Assembly: GCA_011319805.1 (NCBI GenBank) | Contig: SJRY01000265.1 | Span: 1 to 64,000 of the forward strand | Direction of reading: 5' to 3' | Length of the DNA: 64,000 bases | Origin: Macrocybe gigantea | Lineage: Eukaryota; Basidiomycota; Agaricomycetes; Agaricales; Callistosporiaceae | Part shown: positions 32,638-44,524 of the stretch, in pieces | Position numbering within the stretch: position 1 is the first letter of the stretch | How the letters are laid out: each line of letters begins with the position of its first letter | Position numbers and translations under genes: made by a program | Notes under the pieces: model-generated | Told to the model about the DNA's origin: nothing | Databases searched by the model: none | What the model saw: the letters and a program-made list of their open reading frames with translations, nothing else

Positions 32638-35600
32638 ATGCCAGGGCTGAATGCCGCCGATGCCGAAGGTGCTGTCCGGGTTGTGGTCGCGCCTTCACAA
32701 TCGTCATACTTCGCCGGAGAGCCATTCTCCGTTACCATTACATTCACGAATACGCGATCTCCGGAGTCGAGTCCATCGCGACCCCCAGGGCACAAACGGG
32801 GCGCTCACTCCATAAGCTCCGCCCCGCTCGCCCGTCCCCCTACCTCGCCAGGCACACCCCGAACCGCAGTTCCAACTTTCACGACACAAGCCAAAGTTAT
32901 CAACGGTTTCCCGCCACGAAGAGGCCTCGTAGGGAAATCTGGAAATTCCAAGGCCTCGGGCGACCTTCCAGACATGATTGAACAAAGACGGAAAAAACTC
33001 CTTGCCAAATCGTTGTCTGTTTCGATTTCGCCGCAGGAACTAGAAAATCAAGTCGGGGAGAGCACGATTGTTCGTTCGGCTTCATATGCTCAGCAGACTT
33101 CTAGTTCCGAGGCACGAATATGTACGTCCTAGTGCTGATTTACCTTTAGGTTTTTTTAATAACTTGATGCCTATGCATTTTTCACAAAGCACCCGCATCT
33201 CCTCGAGTGTCTTCGCCCTTGACACGGTCCGAATCTCTGACATTGAGTTCCAATCATCCTCACGCACGAAAGCAATCTCTCTTTGATGGCCAAACTACCC
33301 TGGAGTCCATTACATTGCCGGCGCCGCCTCACCAATACCAACGACTTTGACGTCAACGCCTAGCCATCCTTACACGCCCGCATCTTCCACTTCGACCTTC
33401 TCGTTGGCTCTTGACCCAATAGCAGAAAGCTCACAGACCCCATTCTCTTCCACAACTACCCTTGATTCACCCGTTCCGCAGACGCCGTATTCTCCCGCTT
33501 TTCCACCCACAGATTCCCTCGTCAATGGCATCTACGGAAATCCGCCCTCTACACGTCATGCGCGTCGCCAGTCTCAGCTAGGTCTCGGCCAGCCCCCAAC
33601 CCTCAAGCCGCAGAACATTCACGTTCCTCCACGCTCTGCGTTCTCCTCCACGTTCCCCCAATCAAACACTGAGCTCATTCTCTATTCGTATGCTCAGCTC
33701 AAGGGCACAGTCACTGTCGTGCCTTTAATAGGCACCACCTCGACAGCAGAGCAGACTCATACGCTCAGATCCATGCGCGCGTCGCTGCTCAAGCGTCCCG
33801 TCGTCGGTGGCGGCAGCATGGACATCAGCTCATCATTGCAGAAACCACCGACACCCTCGCATCGGCGGCGTCCGACGCACGGACGGTCGCCTTCGTTTTC
33901 TTCAGGCCTCCTTTCACTTTTGTCGCCGACAACGCTGGTTGCGTCTGCCTCCACGCCTCCGCCTTCCTCTTCGCAATGGACGCCACTGAATTTCCCTCAG
34001 TCATCTTCTACCTTCTCCCTTTCGCCTTCCCCGGTTCAAGTCGATTCCCTTCGTCCAATGGAGCGGGTGTGGGGTTGGGACTTGGCATCTCCCGACCTGC
34101 AACAGCCAGTTTGGAGGAAGATATTGACCCTGAAGTGCCCCTGCCAACAATCGAACTACAGCCTTCGATGCTTGCAGTGGATTTGTCGCTGCTTCCAGGA
34201 GAGTCAAGGAGCTGTAAGCGTCCGAGTTGAGCTCCGCATACCGCATCTAACGCCGCCGCAGATACGTATTCTGTTATACTTCCTGATAGCCTTCCTCCAA
34301 CTTTCAAGGGCAAATCACTCAAGTTCTCATATGAACTTGTTGTTGGGACTTGCAGGGCAAGTCCTCACTCAAACGGTCCAGGGTCAACGAGCGCCAATAG
34401 CTTAAGCCGTGTCATGAAAATCCCAATTCGAGTATACAATCATGTTGCAGGTGGGCATTCGGGCTATGTTCAATCACCAAGCTGACCTAGTGTGCCTGTT
34501 ATAATTAGTGGGAAGGACGCCAAGACCTTATGACTTATTATGGCCTGTTTTGAATAGGTCGAATATGTCATACTCTGGTTCTCAGGGCAAAGTTGTTGAA
34601 GAAACGGGACAGATGTTGAGACGGTTTGGCAAGACGCCTGCGGTACCTAGTCGTACGTACATATTCCGTGCTTGTCGTATCTCTTCCTGATTTCGATTTG
34701 ATTGCTCAACTGACAGCTCTAGCATCTTCTACGATTGGAGGAACCTACGAGGACTTGCAAGACTATGCTCGGAGGCTGCTTACGTCCTTCCCCGAACCAG
34801 GGACGAGTGGCGTCAGGATCAAGCTCCCTGCGGAAGCCATTTCGCCGATATCGCCTAATATCGCAAATGGGCACTCGCAAGGCTGGGAGTGGCAAGCAGA
34901 AGAGGGCGGCGGATGGAGAGGGAGAGAGAAGACGGAGAACTCAGCGGTTGCAGAGAGGCCGTCGAAATTCTGACCAGAAATCCGAAGAAAGGTGTGTCCT
35001 ATGTCTTGGACAGTTTGGTGAAAATTTGACTGTCTCTAGCATCGTACGATGTAACTAAGGAGGGAGTGAAGGTGGCGATCTTGACTTTTCCGAAGGCTGC
35101 TTACAGGCTGGGTGAAACGGTGCTGGGCGTGGTAGAGATCAATCAACGAACGAGCAGAACAAGAGTCTTGCAGGTTAATGAATTCCGTAACGATGATCAT
35201 CAACCTGACTGATAATTTTTATTTCACTCTAGCTATCGGCGATGCTCGAAGCGCATGAATCCCTCCCGTCTTCAATAGCCCAACCGACAACTTCTCGCCA
35301 ACTGCGTCGTGTTCATGCCGAACACCACTCATCCTTTACGTCCTTGTTCTCCGGACGACTTTCTCTTTGGACATCCCGTCAGACGCAAGCCCAGCGTTTC
35401 AAGTCCGAGTTGGACAGCCGCAACCTGGCGGTGCATACGTCACCCTTGGTGGCTTGGAGTGGAAAGTACGCTTGTGTCTACTGGTTGCCGTTGCGGCGGA
35501 ATCATCGGAGACGGGGACGGAAGGCGTCAGGATGAAGAACCTTGTCAGGAATGGCGCTAGAGGCGAATGGGGCACGTCCTGGCGTGCGCCACGGAACATC

Positions 35601-35953
35601 GCGCCCCTGGAGAAGCCACCCAAGCCGCATCTCAAGCACCGGACGTGCCCTCGTCGCCCTTGGCGCAGAGTGGCGGCGCGCGATCCTGGGCGTCTTTCCT
35701 CGCCTCTTCTTTCTTAGGCACGCTTACGGAGGACCCCTTCCAAGATGGGGACGTTGACGATGCTGATGAGGAGAACGTGTACGATGGGATTAAGCCGGAC
35801 CGAGCTGGTGGCGTCGGCGTCGGCGTCAATTTTGACGGCGGGGATAGCGGGTGGAAGGAGGTCAAGTTGGAGACGGTCGAATGTGAGGTGCCGATCAAGC
35901 TATGGCCTGGAAACACCGCCTTCAAAGCGCTGGACATAGTGTTTGATGTATGA
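32638..35953 (+). CDS. RGP1: Rgp1 family protein (subunit of the Ric1-Rgp1 exchange factor for Ypt6/Rab6)
   Basis: With Ric1, Rgp1 activates the Golgi GTPase Ypt6/Rab6 for retrograde traffic. The start MPGLNAADAEGAVRVVVAP at 32638 leads into an arrestin-like N-terminus (YFAGEPFSVTITFTNT). A long Ser/Pro-rich insert covers about 32760-34010. Family blocks then follow: NTELILYSYAQLKGTV near 33670, FKGKSLKFSYELVVGTCRA near 34300, SRVMKIPIRVYNH near 34410, YDVTKEGVKVAILTFPKAAYRLGETV near 35045, LDIPSDASPAFQVRVG near 35365, and the C-terminal ETVECEVPIKLWPGNTAFKA near 35872. Several introns are present. Frame breaks near 33328 (one C missing in CC) and 34050 interrupt the reading and may be sequence errors. 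Confidence 0.87.
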
Positions 35954-37161
35954 ATGCGAGGCACAATTTCGGATCGTGATACATTTCTTCCGTCTCTGCG
36001 CCTATAGCAAACCATCCACTGGCTTCCCGGATGTCGCTTATTCCTATGTCGTGGACAGTTTTTGGTGCGTCTTGTGGAATCCCCCGGAGAAAGACGAGTT
36101 CAATCATTGCTATTTGTTAAATTATTCATCAACTGTCAATGCGCTGGTTTTTCTTCCTTGGACAGTGTCGTTCTCTTTATTGCATTCGTAGATCGCCATC
36201 GGAATTTCATCAACGATTTGCTTTACTTTGCTCGCTCGTTCATCCACTTCTCTTTGTTCTCTTCGAGAAATTATGGCCTAGAAATGTGCAGTCGTCAACA
36301 TTGGGAGGCAGGACAGCGGATTGTTGCCTTACGATCAGTTTCTACCTCTGATATCGAGCTCGCCCATCTCACTCCAAAGCCGTCTATGTCAGTGCTCGTG
36401 AGCCAGCCGTCGCTAAATCAAACAACCATATCTAATTTAGGGAACGTGTAACATGCCTTGCCGGAGCTGCTGTGCAGATTCCAGTACGTATGCGCAGACT
36501 CGGAACGCGTTGATCTCACCTCATGGCGGGAGTGTTCATGACACATTCTACGGCATCGCATCAAACATGGCATCAGAGACGAGAACTCGCCCACCGTACG
36601 GCTCAACCATGACCAGCGATTGACATGAACCGAAAATCCCGAATGCAGTGAACATGGTCTGAAACACAGATAGATGCGATGGAAGGCCATACTCGCAGTT
36701 GTCTATTCATTTCTACATATTCGTGAACGATGGTATCTATTAACAGCCAGGATGCGTTGAATCGTGACAAAGTTTATATGAAATGGGAATGGAAAGGAGA
36801 TAAGGATGGTCATAAAGGTTACATGTTACATACACAAGTCTCATTATTGTACAATTTTTGAAAGCATGGGCTGGTGGATTGGTATAAGGACAACCGAAAG
36901 CGCTGAACTTGGACACTTTATCACGAATCGGTTCTCGAAGAGGATCTGTCGGACGAGCGACATGTCACATCATCCGGGGCCTGAGTCGATCAAGGAACGA
37001 AAAAGCTGCATTGCTCACCTGAACTTGATTACAAACGTTCTGAAACGGAAAGGACGAAAAAAGCGCACAGGACCCGCACACGTGTTGGGGAAAGGCGAAG
37101 CGATCAAAAGTCAAGAGTCAGAGAGATGAGCAAAGACGGATCACGGCATCAGCTTGCGCAC
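35954..37161. other. No gene seen, 1.2 kb between convergent genes
   Basis: 3' flanks of RGP1 (plus) and of the membrane protein at 37162 (minus). Only short frames. Confidence 0.5.
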
Positions 37162-37998
37162 CTAAAGACGTGCGCGTCCACACGGAGGCTGCGCCACTTG
37201 GATCTGTTCACCGCGGGAAGTGGCGTGTCTTTCGCGAGGCCCGAGGGGCGTGAGGGTGTCTGAGCCGAGGAGGGCTTGGAGAGGGAGAAGCGAGGGGTGC
37301 GTCGGCGCGCGAGCTGACGCGGCGCAGTGGGTTGAAGGAGGCTGATGGCGATAAGGGCGATAACGAGCTTGAGGACTGAGCATGCGCGTCGGAGTTATCG
37401 GCTCTTTGTGTCGACCGGTTTGTTCTGATAGTTGGAGGTGATGAATGAGCATTTTCTGAACACGATGACGTGACCGGAAACAACAGAGAGGGCGAAGACG
37501 AGCCAGACAGTCCACCCACCGATGATGATGGACCGTCGTCCCACGAAACGACAGAGAACCTGAGCGGCGAGCTCGGCGTCGTCCTGCACAGAGTCCCCTG
37601 CCGCCGTCCAAATTTTTGAGGCTTCCGCTCCGATGTTGTGCGTATACGCGGGGTGCGCTGTGGGGGCTCCGGTTCGCCTGGCGAGACGAGGACGAGAGCG
37701 AGGACGTCTTGCGGCGCTTGCTACGCTCGTCAAACACGTGCGGAGCGATGCCGCTGATGACGTCCCGCGGCGTCGGCTTGAGGTTGTTGATCGTCGCGAC
37801 GAGCGAGGAGCGCATGTTGACCATCGGGCGCGGGCCGGTTCCTGCACTACTTCTTCCCTCTGACGCGGACGTCGTCGGGAGCGGCGACGGATTCACGATG
37901 GCCGGCGTTGACGTTCTCCCATCGGTGTTGCCGCTGCCGGGTGTTTGCATTGTTGACGATGAGGCGAGCGACGAAGCACTGCTTGCATCGGACGACAT
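37162..37998 (-). CDS. Hypothetical single-pass membrane protein
   Basis: ATG at 37998 (MSSDASSASSLASSSTMQ). The N-terminal 110 residues are Ser/Pro/Thr-rich and end in a basic patch (DERSKRRKTSS). A second part in another frame contains NIGAEASKIWTAAGDSVQDDAELAAQ, then FVGRRSIIIGGWTVWLVFALSVVSGHVIVF, a clear membrane segment near 37545-37455. The frame change near 37655 could be repaired by one C in a CCCC run. The C-terminus is uncertain: three frames remain open to stops at 37395, 37208 or 37162. No family recognised. Confidence 0.5.
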   Translation of the reverse strand: MSSDASSASSLASSSTMQTPGSGNTDGRTSTPAIVNPSPLPTTSASEGRSSAGTGPRPMVNMRSSLVATINNLKPTPRDVISGIAPHVFDERSKRRKTSSLSSSSRQANRSPHSAPRVYAQHRSGSLKNLDGGRGLCAGRRRARRSGSLSFRGTTVHHHRWVDCLARLRPLCCFRSRHRVQKMLIHHLQLSEQTGRHKEPITPTRMLSPQARYRPYRHQPPSTHCAASARAPTHPSLLPLQALLGSDTLTPLGPRERHATSRGEQIQVAQPPCGRARL

Positions 37999-39031
37999 TT
38001 GCTTCGAGTGTCCCAGGCCTGCGACGAACGTGTGGGTGTAGTTGACCGAGTGGGAAAGTGGGAGAACGCAGCAACGAGCAGGAAATATGGAAGAAGGCAC
38101 CAGTGCAGCCGTCAGTCGGTGGTATGAGCGATTTTTTTAAGGTTTTGTCAACAAGTCAGAAAGCAGTGCCTCCACGTCTGGGATGAACGTTCCGCCTGCA
38201 ACCTGCTGTGATCAAGATAGACGTAGACAGATAAGAAACGAAACACTCAAAGGGCAGCAAAGAACGCACACACCAGGTATAGAACAGAAGCGACTCAGAG
38301 GCGTGGGGAACGGAAGAGCCGTTCTCTCGACCTTTACTTATGTAGGAACAAAGCGCGGTGCCGAACCCTGACTTTTAACCGGGACGGAATCTTTTTATTA
38401 TTATTCTCGTTATCAAGAAAGCCCCTGACATCGATAGCGGGATTTGATGAAATCTCAATTCCTTGTCACCAAAGTTTTGTCAGCCGCAGGCTTCCTGAAC
38501 GATCGCAAACTCGAGAAAGAAAGACAACCACCGTACCTTCGCACCGGACCTGGCAAGGTCCTCCCAAGCTCAGAACGTGTTGTTCGACACATACGTAAAG
38601 AGCACGATTATGGCGCTATTTGACAATCACGTTGTCAGCTCAAGCGCATGATGCACAGGTATAACTACAACCTGACAATCTGCCCCGCCCAGCGCTGTGT
38701 TGTAAAAACGGCAAAGGCATCTGGCGAAGACGCCCCACTTGGTTTTCCAAGAGAAAGAAACGTCCATCACGTGGAGAAATCCACTCTGACCCACATCCAG
38801 CAATTCAACATCTGCATTTGCGATAGCGCACCTGACTTTATCAGCCCACAACTAGAACCTGTCGCCTTCTGATCTGATCCTTCGCTTCAAGACCAAACTT
38901 GAAGAAGAAGCGGGAGGCGACGGAGACAAAATGGGATATTTTGCCCAAGGAGCCAGTATAACAGTACACAAAGAAAGTGCACAGAGGTAAACAGCGGATA
39001 CTAGAACTACGTAGGAACTAGACGGAAGAGA
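37999..39031. other. No gene seen, 1 kb
   Basis: Upstream region of the membrane protein gene and 3' flank of CSN7. Short opposed frames at 38627-38872 show no motif. Confidence 0.5.
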
Positions 39032-40342
39032 CTAAAACTTGTTCCGCTTGCGTAGTGGTTTCGGTGCCGCTTCCTGTGATGCCCTAAGGAAGAGGTGTTA
39101 GTAAAAGAATGGAAAAAATCTGGCGACCGGTTCAAGAGATACAGTAATGCAGACCAAAAGCAACGGACAGACACCAAAAGCGTGAATTCAAACTCACTTC
39201 CTGTTCTTGCCCTTCACTTCCGGGGGATCGTCCACTTCCATGTGCATCTGCTCCTTGTCTGAGATATTCCCTGGTACCGTCTGAACGTTCCGTCGGCTCG
39301 CCATGCCGCCGCCCACACCCTTTTCTTTCTGCTTGTCGTACACCTCCTTCAAATTCGCCTGAACGATCTTGTCATGCTCCTGCTGTTGCGCTTTAACCGC
39401 CGCGGTCTCGGACGCGATGGATTGGATCTTTTCGTCCAGCGTTGACAGCACCGTTGCTGTCGTCTGTGACCTATGAGCGCATAAATGGAGATGTCAGGTA
39501 GAGACTCGATGACGCATACCAGTTCTGGAGCGCTGTCAGGATATGTTCCAGTTGACCTGGCTCTAGATCCCTCCCCATCGTGTATTCCACTTCGAATTGT
39601 TGTTCCTTCTGATCCAGCTTCCCGCGGAGCAGGTCTAGGTAGATGGCATCGATGATGAGATCCTCAAGCTCGCGTATCGTCGGCACATCCAGTGCTTTCA
39701 ATAAATCTGAGTACGGTAGGATCTAGAGAGACGGAACAAAGACGAGATATTGAATAGCGAAGAAAAAGACGTTTGCATTTGTGGAATTTCAATTTTTTTG
39801 CGAGAGCACGAGACCAATGGGGTGCGATATGGCGGGGATAACAGAGGCGACGGACTTACGCGTCGGGTAGAAGCGAGTGAGACGATGGAGAGATGTTTGA
39901 GCTTGGTGATCTGCGCCTTGTTTAATGTGGGTAGCAGCTCCTTATGTTCTGCATGATAAAACGGAGAAGCAAGAGGGTCATGGATCCTTTAGTTCACTGT
40001 CCTTGCTGTCGATCGCTCGTACCTACGGAGGTAGTCCTGATACGACTTGTACGCGAAGAGTTGCAACAACGACAGGTATTTCTCATTCTGTTCGCTCGCG
40101 CCAAGCTACGAGACAACCAACTACGATAAGCGACCAGAAGCGCGAAAAAAAAGGGCGGAGAAAAGACATAATGCGAAATCCACCTCTTGGACGTTCTGCA
40201 TCTCCAGCAGTTCCGAAAACACAAAGACGCCTGGTGCCGAGGTGGCGTCCTGCACGAGCTTCGCCGCTGCAGCGCCCTTGACTGACTTGGCCATCAGAAG
40301 AAAAGGTTCGAGTTTTGCAGAGAAATTGGAACCGAGGTCCAT
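39032..40342 (-). CDS. CSN7: COP9 signalosome subunit 7 (PCI domain)
   Basis: The COP9 signalosome removes NEDD8 from cullin ubiquitin ligases; subunit 7 is a PCI scaffold. The start [20 protein letters not shown] is at 40342. Blocks in order: [20 protein letters not shown] (exon 1), [20 protein letters not shown] (near 40070), [15 protein letters not shown] (near 39890), [29 protein letters not shown] (39690-39610), which is the PCI winged helix, then a coiled-coil tail ([24 protein letters not shown]). The end KPLRKRNKF plus TAG is at 39032. At least five introns; all frames I traced are intact. Confidence 0.9.
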
Positions 40343-40345
40343 GGC

Positions 40346-40751
40346 TATCGCGACAGCAGGTCGGGTCTAAGGGTGTAGGGATCTTCGCAGACGTTGCTCG
40401 CGATGACGACGACAGAGGAGGGTGCCAGGCGATCGCCGAGACCTTTGGAATGAAATAAGAACAAACAACACGGAGCCCGCTATGCTGACGACGCGCTCGT
40501 TCTTTGCACTATATAAGGAAAAGAGTAAGAAGGTAATACGAGAGCGAGTTCTCTAGCTGGTAAATCCACGGCCGACTATCCGTCCCGCGATTTTTTCTTT
40601 TTGACCGTAGATAGAAATTGCGACTTGGCAATTCCTTCACCAAGGCCTCGAGTCCGAAACTACCCCGCCCACACAGAGCAATGTTGAAATACGGCGCGTG
40701 CTCCACCAACAAAATGTCTATCGTTTCCTCTGTCGAGCCCGAACGCGGCAT
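40346..40751 (-). CDS. Small unknown protein immediately upstream of CSN7
   Basis: ATG at 40751 opens [21 protein letters not shown] ... [26 protein letters not shown], which looks like real protein. A GTATTA donor near 40525 and an acceptor near 40437 could join it to [24 protein letters not shown], ending at TAG (40346-40348), only three bases before the CSN7 ATG. I could not fix the phase of that join. It may be a separate gene, an upstream ORF in the CSN7 leader, or part of a two-gene transcript. No family recognised. Confidence 0.45.
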
Positions 40752-41490
40752 GGCATCTTCATCTCATCGTGCGCCAAAGAAGAGGGAAGTCGAAAGTCAC
40801 ATGACGAGGAATGGTCCGTGCGCAGATGCGAAACATATATATAGCAATGCCCCCACGATACTGATACCCCATCTCTTGTGCTCGGGCATGTACTGTCGCC
40901 AGTGAGGTCTTTACCGAGGCACAGTCTTTTGCTGATTGCAAATTACACATCCGAACCCGTCTGTTCGCTTCGGCGTCCAGCAATTTTTGGAAACCTTCTG
41001 TTGTCTGTCTCTGGTTTTACAGTCCTTGTGATGGCTCTTGGCTTTCGAGTGCTTGAAGGATTGGAAACCATATTAGATACTTGAATACATCGGATGTGTA
41101 ATTTGTGTTTACAAAAATGTTATCATGCTGCATTGTATATGTCTAAGAGTTTGTAAAATGTTAATGCTTAGATTTGCAATCGGTTCTTATTACCTTTTTG
41201 GCTACTGCGAAACTGGCTAGCAAATGGCTCTTGCATATGAACACATAAATGTGCAGTTATTTTGAACCTAGAATGGTTGCTTTGCACCCGCAGGAGACAA
41301 AGCATGAGATTTGGAAGGAATATGCCGAACACCGGAGAAACGTTGGTGCCCCATAGAGAACAGGGACGATCGTTTGCGATTAAACTTAGGCCGCTTCGCT
41401 ATACTGGCATGTCCACTCCTGTGGCTTTCGCTGCTCCTTACAGCGATTCTAGAATTGCTTCGCATCTGTTCTTCTTGCGAGTGACAAATA
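40752..41490. other. No gene seen
   Basis: AT-rich in 41080-41250; only short frames. Likely promoter region of the 40751 ORF and 3' flank of the gene to the right. Confidence 0.45.
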
Positions 41491-43478
41491 TCATATAGGA
41501 TAGGCAAGAGAAACTCTGGCTATCTCGTGGTTCTGTCCTTTGTTGGGTGGTTTCGTGTGTGGTACTTTCTTGGATTTTGGAAAGTTGAAATGGTCAAACA
41601 CCTGATAGAGGAGTGTCATTCTGCTGTTGGACTTGACAACTTTTCCCCTCACGGGTAGGCTCCCCAGATGAATGAACTTGATCGACTGGAATTCGCTGCC
41701 AAATTTCATGGTCTGTCTTGTTTCACTCTCGCGCCCTGTTTCTCAAATCCTTTGAAAGGGATAATCCTCAGAGCCCTTGACACCGACATATCGTCACACA
41801 CGATCAAGTCCATCTTCAGGGAAGCCCAAACGTTCGTGGTGTTCGGTATGACATGAATCGCCTTGTTCTTAAAGCAAAAGTGGCGTTCGGTCATCGCACC
41901 CCTCTCTGGTCGTTCAGGCTTGACCGTCTGCGATTCGGAGATGCGCTTAAGTTTGTACACGGTAAGAATCTTTTGAAGCGTTCCCATAGTCTCCATTCCC
42001 AGGCCCACCTCTGATCACCAACGTCGAAAAGAGCGAAAACCGCTTCGTTCGGCATTCTCTGTCAACCGCTTGTGTGCTTCGGTGGCCGTCGTTGTTCAAG
42101 ATGCCATTGGAGGCGTGTTTGGGCCCTCGGGCGTCTCCCTGTAGTAAGGGATGAGGATACGCATCTAAAAACAAGCCAACCCACACTTTTCTGGAATCGT
42201 CGAACACGCGATACGTGAAGCCAAGGGCGAAATGGATACGTGAGACCTGCTGGAGTGCTCTTTGAACGCGCTCGAAGGATGCCGGTAGATGCATGCCACG
42301 CTGCGCTGATGAATCTGCTGTGAGCGTATCGAATACCACAAGCACGCTTTGCCCGTTCAAATAGCCAGTGTTCTGTATATCAGGCCTTTTTCCTCTTTGC
42401 TGCTGAGGATTGGGCTGCCCAGAACGATGACGCGTCGTTGAATTGGCAAATTGTTCAAAGATGGGAGGAAAGGCTGCACGGTGTATCGAGGAAGGCCTTG
42501 AGATTATATCCAAGAAAAGAGCTGCTGCTCTCGGAAGGTCACGCGATACCAATAGCATGGTGTCCACCATTTCGGTCGTCCAGCCTCATTCTTTGCTTCT
42601 GCTGCAGTCTGAACAGGTTAGAACGCGCCTGCTGACGAGCAGAAGTACACGCGCCAATCAAGGTAGGCCTAGTGTTGATCAGATCAGCCCTCGCAACTTT
42701 GTACTTTTTCGCGATATCAGGCATCTCCGCCATCCCAGTTGTACGAGACGATTCGCGTGCTCAAAATACCTAGATGCCACGGCGGGAGAAAGTCTTCGTC
42801 TGTGAGTCGCGCATCGTCCGATCTACCAGCGATCTTTATCCTAACATTTTCGCCCCTTCGTCAGGGGCTTGCCCATCATCGAGCTAGAACGCAACTCTTC
42901 ATGTGGTCCATACAGTCGTTGATCTCCTGCCCGCAGAACGCCGCTCTCCCGAATAGAGCAACGCCGGACATCACTATCCTGCTGCGTAGTATGCCGGTTC
43001 GAGGCGCGAATAGTGGGGCATCGTGACGGTCCGCACGCACGTGGCAAAGCAAACTGTCATCAGGACAACTGAGTATGATGTCCGGACGCTTTCAAGTGGA
43101 AAGATTAGTGATTGGGGTCTCTTCTGGCTTCTCTAGAGGTTCCTGGTACTTTTCCTCATATGTACCCTGGTCGGCCACCGAAAAACTGAATCGTTGCTGG
43201 AGAATGATATCCAGAGCGACATTCCCGACTGCTGAGATGGCTTGCATGTGAGTCACTTGATTCTTTCAGCAGATGCTTATCCATAATTCATTCTTCTCGC
43301 AGGGGCTATCACTATTCTCCCATGAGAATGAGTACGTTTTGATTAGCCGTCTCCCTGAAGAATAGCGGGTCGGGAATCCCCAAACGATTTGCATCGGCTC
43401 AGAACTCATGTTAGCGACATTGGTTTCCAAGTCTGAACGCGCGCCTTCCGCCGACAAGATATCGAACTTGGACAACAC
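41491..43478 (-). CDS. Unidentified minus-strand gene, reading frame discontinuous
   Basis: Open frames at 43478-43266, 42570-41947, 42008-41706 and 41709-41491 follow each other on the minus strand. Protein-like stretches include SVLVVFDTLTADSSAQRGMH, HFALGFTYRVFDDSRKVWVGLFLDAYPHPLL, ILTVYKLKRISESQTVKPE and FGSEFQSIKFIHLGSLPVRGK. The 42008/41947 overlap is consistent with one frame change or a small intron. I recognise no family. It may be a decayed gene or a lineage-specific one. Confidence 0.4.
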
Positions 43479-43842
43479 CAGTACTAGGAAGGAATACGAC
43501 TGCCATTCGAAATATGCCCAGAATTACCGTGAAATGCAGCTAGTGTTTGACCATGGTTAGATGGGTGTAATTCGAGGATCCTTACCGTTGTCGTTATGGT
43601 TTATCCTATACTCAGTTTGCGCATCAGACACGCCGGCTTTTAGTGTAACCCTTGCTTTGGAAGCAGTTAATGATCTCGACGCGCGGCGCTAACCCGGACC
43701 GGGGTATCAATGGTTGATACAAATCGACCTGTTCCTGAGAAAGTACCCTTTCAGGCTATCATTTCCTAGCCTCTTACGACGACGAACTCCATAAATTGCA
43801 ACAACGATGAGCGACGCATAACCCAACACGGAGTACCCGAGC

Positions 43843-44388
43843 ATGGTGTCCTCAACTCATCTTAAGCTCGCCCTCGCTTGGATCAACTATGTCAACCTCC
43901 TTGCGGTCGACAAGATGGCGCCAATCATGACAGACAACTTCGTGAGCCACATCAGGCCTGCCTCCCTGGGTTTCCCAGAGGCTGGAAAACAAGCGTATCT
44001 GGATCGCCTGGCCGCTTCTCCCATCACCAATTTCAATGTGCGTCCTTGGGAACAACATGGCTAGTCGATGACTTTGATGCTAACAAAATTGGCAGATATC
44101 TTTGCCCAAACCCAACGACATAGTCGAATCGAACAACACCATCATGTTCTATGTCAGTCACCCCGAGAATTGTTCATTTGTTTGTGGCTCACATACGATG
44201 ACGTTTGACATTAGACGAATGCGGATGGAACCAGCAAGCACGGGTTCCCTTGGAAGAACGAGTATGTCTTCACCATCACATTTGAAGGCGACAAGATATC
44301 CGGCACGACGGAGTTTGTCGACTACAAAGTGGTTTCAGATGCTATTCAGCAGGAGACTATCGTGGCGCAGGCAAAGAATCTCTGCTAA
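43843..44388 (+). CDS. SnoaL/NTF2-like small protein
   Basis: Exons 43843-44037, 44096-44152 and 44215-44388 join in phase and give about 142 residues. Features: a helical N-terminus ending with a conserved-type block (NFVSHIRPASLGFPEAGKQAYLDRL), then strands NNTIMFYTNADGTSKHGFPWKNEYVFTITFEGDKI and VDYKVVSDAIQQ. The cone-shaped alpha+beta order and the phrase W-x-N-E-Y-x-F-T-I-x-F-E-G-D-K-I are typical of fungal SnoaL-like proteins. These bind small hydrophobic ligands or act as cyclases or isomerases; the substrate cannot be told. The frame is intact. Confidence 0.75.
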
Positions 44389-44524
44389 TTGGCGTTCCGG
44401 TCTTGATAGTCATATATATAGTATATCATATTCGGAGTCCTACTCGTTTGATGCAAATGTGTAATGTTGGAGGAAATATATGCTAAGCGAAACGGAAAGC
44501 CAGGAGTCATCTTTTGTTGCTGTG

